Shown piece after piece: positions 63,972 through 64,000 of a DNA stretch of 64,000 bases. Every line of letters starts with the position of its first letter. Position 1 is the first letter of the stretch. Origin of the DNA: Sphingomonas glacialis. Its GTDB lineage: Bacteria > Pseudomonadota > Alphaproteobacteria > Sphingomonadales > Sphingomonadaceae. A model generated the notes under the pieces. The model saw only the letters and a program-made list of their open reading frames with translations. It was not told the DNA's origin and ran no database searches. The stretch is from NCBI RefSeq assembly GCF_006439055.1, contig NZ_RCZC01000006.1, forward strand, positions 46,993 to 110,992, written 5' to 3'. Both the position numbers and the translations under genes were made by a program.

Positions 63972-64000
63972 CCCCTCCCCTTCAGGGGAGGGGTTGGGGG
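63972..64000. repeat. Partial palindromic repeat upstream of sufD
   Basis: CCCCTCCCC-TTCA-GGGGAGGGG hairpin followed by TTGGGGG, cut by the window end. It has the same design as the arms at 63093-63199 and probably fills the sufC-sufD spacer. Confidence 0.8.

Overview
The window looks like chromosomal DNA from a sphingomonad alphaproteobacterium (Sphingomonas or a close relative). The DNA is strongly GC-rich throughout. It carries three TonB-dependent receptors, an ECF sigma/FecR signalling pair, a TPR-sulfotransferase next to a TonB receptor, a suf operon in the order sufD-sufS-sufT-sufA, and many paired palindromic repeats in the spacers between genes. The genus is inferred from gene content and protein style; no 16S gene is present. 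There is no phage, insertion sequence, CRISPR array or replication origin, and almost every base belongs to a chromosomal gene.

Layout. 1-1050: rutB and the start of rutC (pyrimidine degradation). 1183-8843: a complete methionine salvage set (mtnB, mtnD, mtnC, mtnA, a methionine-type aminotransferase and mtnP), interleaved with tRNA-Gly, tRNA-Tyr, rlmB, a 2Fe-2S ferredoxin and an alkA-like glycosylase. 8977-15667: an RND efflux operon (adaptor, pump, outer-membrane channel) with a CitE-like lyase translationally coupled at its end. 15875-23269: a secreted amidohydrolase, a penicillin-acylase-type Ntn hydrolase, and an ECF sigma/FecR/TonB-receptor signalling set. 23366-30690: two glycosyltransferases, astB, an AceE/transketolase-like E1 and a LysR regulator, all on the minus strand. 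30857-36950: an MFS transporter, a TonB receptor and a TPR-sulfotransferase. 37212-42636: a FixL/FixJ-like two-component pair, a large catalase with a general-stress-type promoter candidate, and a small phasin-like protein. 42959-46521: an AsmA protein, a small unknown gene and an aldo/keto reductase. 46738-49726: bioF-bioD-bioA. 49804-55400: an iron-type TonB receptor behind a Fur-like dyad, three inner-membrane partners (DUF3649, PepSY, DUF3325) and a ferredoxin-reductase-like flavoprotein. 55405-60884: a HAD hydrolase, a hisC-type aminotransferase, a DEAD-box helicase, a DUF559 nuclease-like gene inside inverted repeats, and an HI0933-type flavoprotein. 60940-64000: the 3' part of a suf operon.

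The most unusual layer is a set of about ten nested palindromic elements. Most sit between genes, often between convergent pairs. In the suf operon their G-rich arms lie just upstream of start codons and probably serve as ribosome binding sites. One element brackets the DUF559 gene and encodes part of its C-terminus; another encodes the C-terminal tail of MtnC.
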